This document shows, piece by piece, positions 4,679 to 5,859 of a stretch of 5,859 nucleotides of DNA. Origin of the DNA: Nitrospirota bacterium (GTDB lineage Bacteria > Nitrospirota > CAKKRA01 > 9FT-COMBO-42-15); the NCBI GenBank assembly GCA_016214425.1, contig JACRON010000057.1, forward strand, positions 1 through 5,859, read 5' to 3'. A program made the position numbers and the translations under genes. Numbering within the stretch: the first letter of the stretch is position 1; every line of letters begins with the position of its first letter. The notes under the pieces were generated by a model. It was not told the DNA's origin, did no database searches, and saw nothing but the letters and a program-made list of their open reading frames with translations.

Positions 4679-5859
4679 ATGGCTAAGGAAAAAGAGCCCA
4701 AACAGATACCTTTAGTCTGGATTGCCTTTTCATTGCTTTTAGCCCTTCTTATTATCAACTTCTATATCTTCTCTGTTGCGCCGTCAGAGCGCATCTCCTA
4801 CAGCGAATTTAAAAAAATGGTTGATGAGAAAAAGTTTGAAGAGGTCATTATAGAACCAAATCTTGTAAAGGGGATTATAAAAGAAAAGGACAAGCTAAAA
4901 GAGGTCAAGGCAGTAAAGGTTGATGACCCTGAATTGATTAAGTTACTGGAAAAAAATAATATAAAATTCTCTGGCAAAGAGGCGGATACATGGCTTAGGG
5001 ATTTGCTTCTTGCATGGGTGCTGCCGATAATTATCCTTGTTTTAATCTGGAGATTTCTGTTTGGCAGGCTTGGCGCAGGCCCAGGTGTAATGGCAGTTGG
5101 TAAGAGCAGGGCAACTGTATATATTGAAAAGGATACCGGGGTTACCTTTAATGATGTTGCAGGTGTTGATGAGGCAAAAGAGGAATTAAAAGAGGTAATA
5201 GATTTCTTACAGCATCCTGATAAATATCTAAGGCTCGGCGGAAAGATACCAAAGGGCGTCCTGCTTGTTGGGCCAACTGGCACAGGAAAGACACTTCTTG
5301 CAAAGGCAGTGGCTGGCGAGGCAAAGGTGCCTTTTTTCAGCATGAGCGGCTCTGAATTTGTTGAGATGTTTGTTGGCGTTGGCGCTGCGAGGGTAAGAGA
5401 CCTCTTTGCCCAGGCAGAGCAGAAGGCGCCATGTATTATATTTATTGATGAGATTGATGCGCTTGGAAAGGCAAGGATAGCAGCGCCTATAGGCGGTGGA
5501 TACGAGGAGAGGGAGCATACCTTACAACAGTTGCTTGTTGAGATGGATGGATTTGATACCAAAAAAGGTATTATAATCATGGCAGCAACAAACAGGCCAG
5601 AGATTCTTGACCCTGCTTTGCTAAGGCCCGGAAGATTTGACAGGCACATACTCGTTGACAGGCCTGATATAAAAGGAAGGGAAGATATATTAAAGATTCA
5701 TACAAAGAATGTAAAGGTCTCAAAGGATGTAGACTTAAAGCTCATTGCAGCTCGGACACCTGGCTTTGCAGGCGCGGATTTGGCAAATGTTGTAAATGAG
5801 GCAGCAATACTTGCAGCAAGAAAGAATAAAAATTCAGTTGAGCTTTCTGATTTTGAAGA
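4679..5859 (+). CDS. ftsH: FtsH, membrane-bound ATP-dependent zinc metalloprotease (3' end beyond the window)
   Basis: 393 codons are visible before the window ends. FtsH forms inner-membrane hexamers that unfold and degrade membrane and unstable cytosolic proteins. The order is normal: membrane helix 1 at about 11-32, periplasmic domain about 33-105 beginning ISYSEFKKMV, membrane helix 2 about 106-128, then the AAA+ module. Walker A is GPTGTGKT (198-205; the family usually has GPPGTGKT), the pore motif FVG is 231-233, Walker B is IIFIDEID (253-260), and the second region of homology is TNRPEILDPALLRPGRFDR (304-322) with arginine fingers R319 and R322. The sensor-2-type helix GFAGADLANVVNEAAILAA follows (362-380). 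The HExxH zinc protease domain lies beyond the edge. The start is the first ATG after an in-frame TAA at 4667-4669; it has no Shine-Dalgarno sequence. A second out-of-frame ATG at 4671 gives no sensible product. Confidence 0.96.
   Translation, partial: MAKEKEPKQIPLVWIAFSLLLALLIINFYIFSVAPSERISYSEFKKMVDEKKFEEVIIEPNLVKGIIKEKDKLKEVKAVKVDDPELIKLLEKNNIKFSGKEADTWLRDLLLAWVLPIIILVLIWRFLFGRLGAGPGVMAVGKSRATVYIEKDTGVTFNDVAGVDEAKEELKEVIDFLQHPDKYLRLGGKIPKGVLLVGPTGTGKTLLAKAVAGEAKVPFFSMSGSEFVEMFVGVGAARVRDLFAQAEQKAPCIIFIDEIDALGKARIAAPIGGGYEEREHTLQQLLVEMDGFDTKKGIIIMAATNRPEILDPALLRPGRFDRHILVDRPDIKGREDILKIHTKNVKVSKDVDLKLIAARTPGFAGADLANVVNEAAILAARKNKNSVELSDFE

Noticed and set aside
4798..5649. A 283-codon open frame on the minus strand
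   Set aside because: It lies wholly antisense to ftsH, whose motifs are unmistakable. Its Ser/Pro-rich composition is what the reverse reading of this AT-rich coding sequence gives.
1..5859. CRISPR array, tRNA, rRNA or insertion sequence
   Set aside because: No spaced direct repeats, no cloverleaf-like sequence and no transposase or terminal inverted repeats were seen on either strand.

Overview
The window looks like a chromosomal stretch of an AT-rich bacterium with Gram-negative-type housekeeping genes. Codon choice leans towards ATA for Ile and AGA/AGG for Arg. The mix of a PflX-type radical SAM protein, bacteriohemerythrin, endonuclease IV and FtsH would suit an anaerobic or microaerophilic lineage such as Nitrospirota or a deltaproteobacterial relative. 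That placement is a weak inference, because there is no rRNA or other marker gene. No gene-free stretch exceeds about 210 bases, and I see no RNA gene, CRISPR array or insertion sequence.

Layout. Positions 1-110 hold the start of a minus-strand gene that runs out of the window, with its own promoter. A divergent plus-strand promoter (137-166) drives a two-gene unit: a small four-helix membrane protein of unknown function (212-616) and endonuclease IV, nfo (628-1485). Convergent to nfo, with only 8 bases between, is a RelE-type toxin and Phd/YefM antitoxin pair on the minus strand (1494-2074). It has a textbook promoter and a likely autoregulatory operator. Upstream on the same strand lie a PflX-like radical SAM gene (2139-3004) and a threonine dehydratase gene (3009-4042). 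A divergent intergenic region (4043-4201) separates these from a bacteriohemerythrin gene on the plus strand (4202-4606). This is followed by the 5' two thirds of ftsH (4679 to the window end), cut before its protease domain.

The most notable feature is damage in the middle operon. The dehydratase and the radical SAM gene each read as two open frames. In each case a conserved internal block of the family is absent at the point where the frame changes: about 50 residues in the dehydratase and about 17 in the radical SAM protein. Either the operon is decaying, or the assembly has small internal collapses. A possible third frame break sits at the first gene, where a zinc-ribbon-like sequence lies out of frame with the only good start codon.

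How the genes work together: most are independent housekeeping or stress functions, namely base-excision repair, membrane proteolysis, O2 or iron sensing or handling, and a toxin-antitoxin pair. I do not see an integrated new defence or metabolic system. The least explained intact gene is the HxHxN membrane protein co-transcribed with nfo. Promoters near the TTGACA/TATAAT consensus can be read in front of several genes. At least two genes (dehydratase, ftsH) lack a Shine-Dalgarno sequence and may be leaderless.
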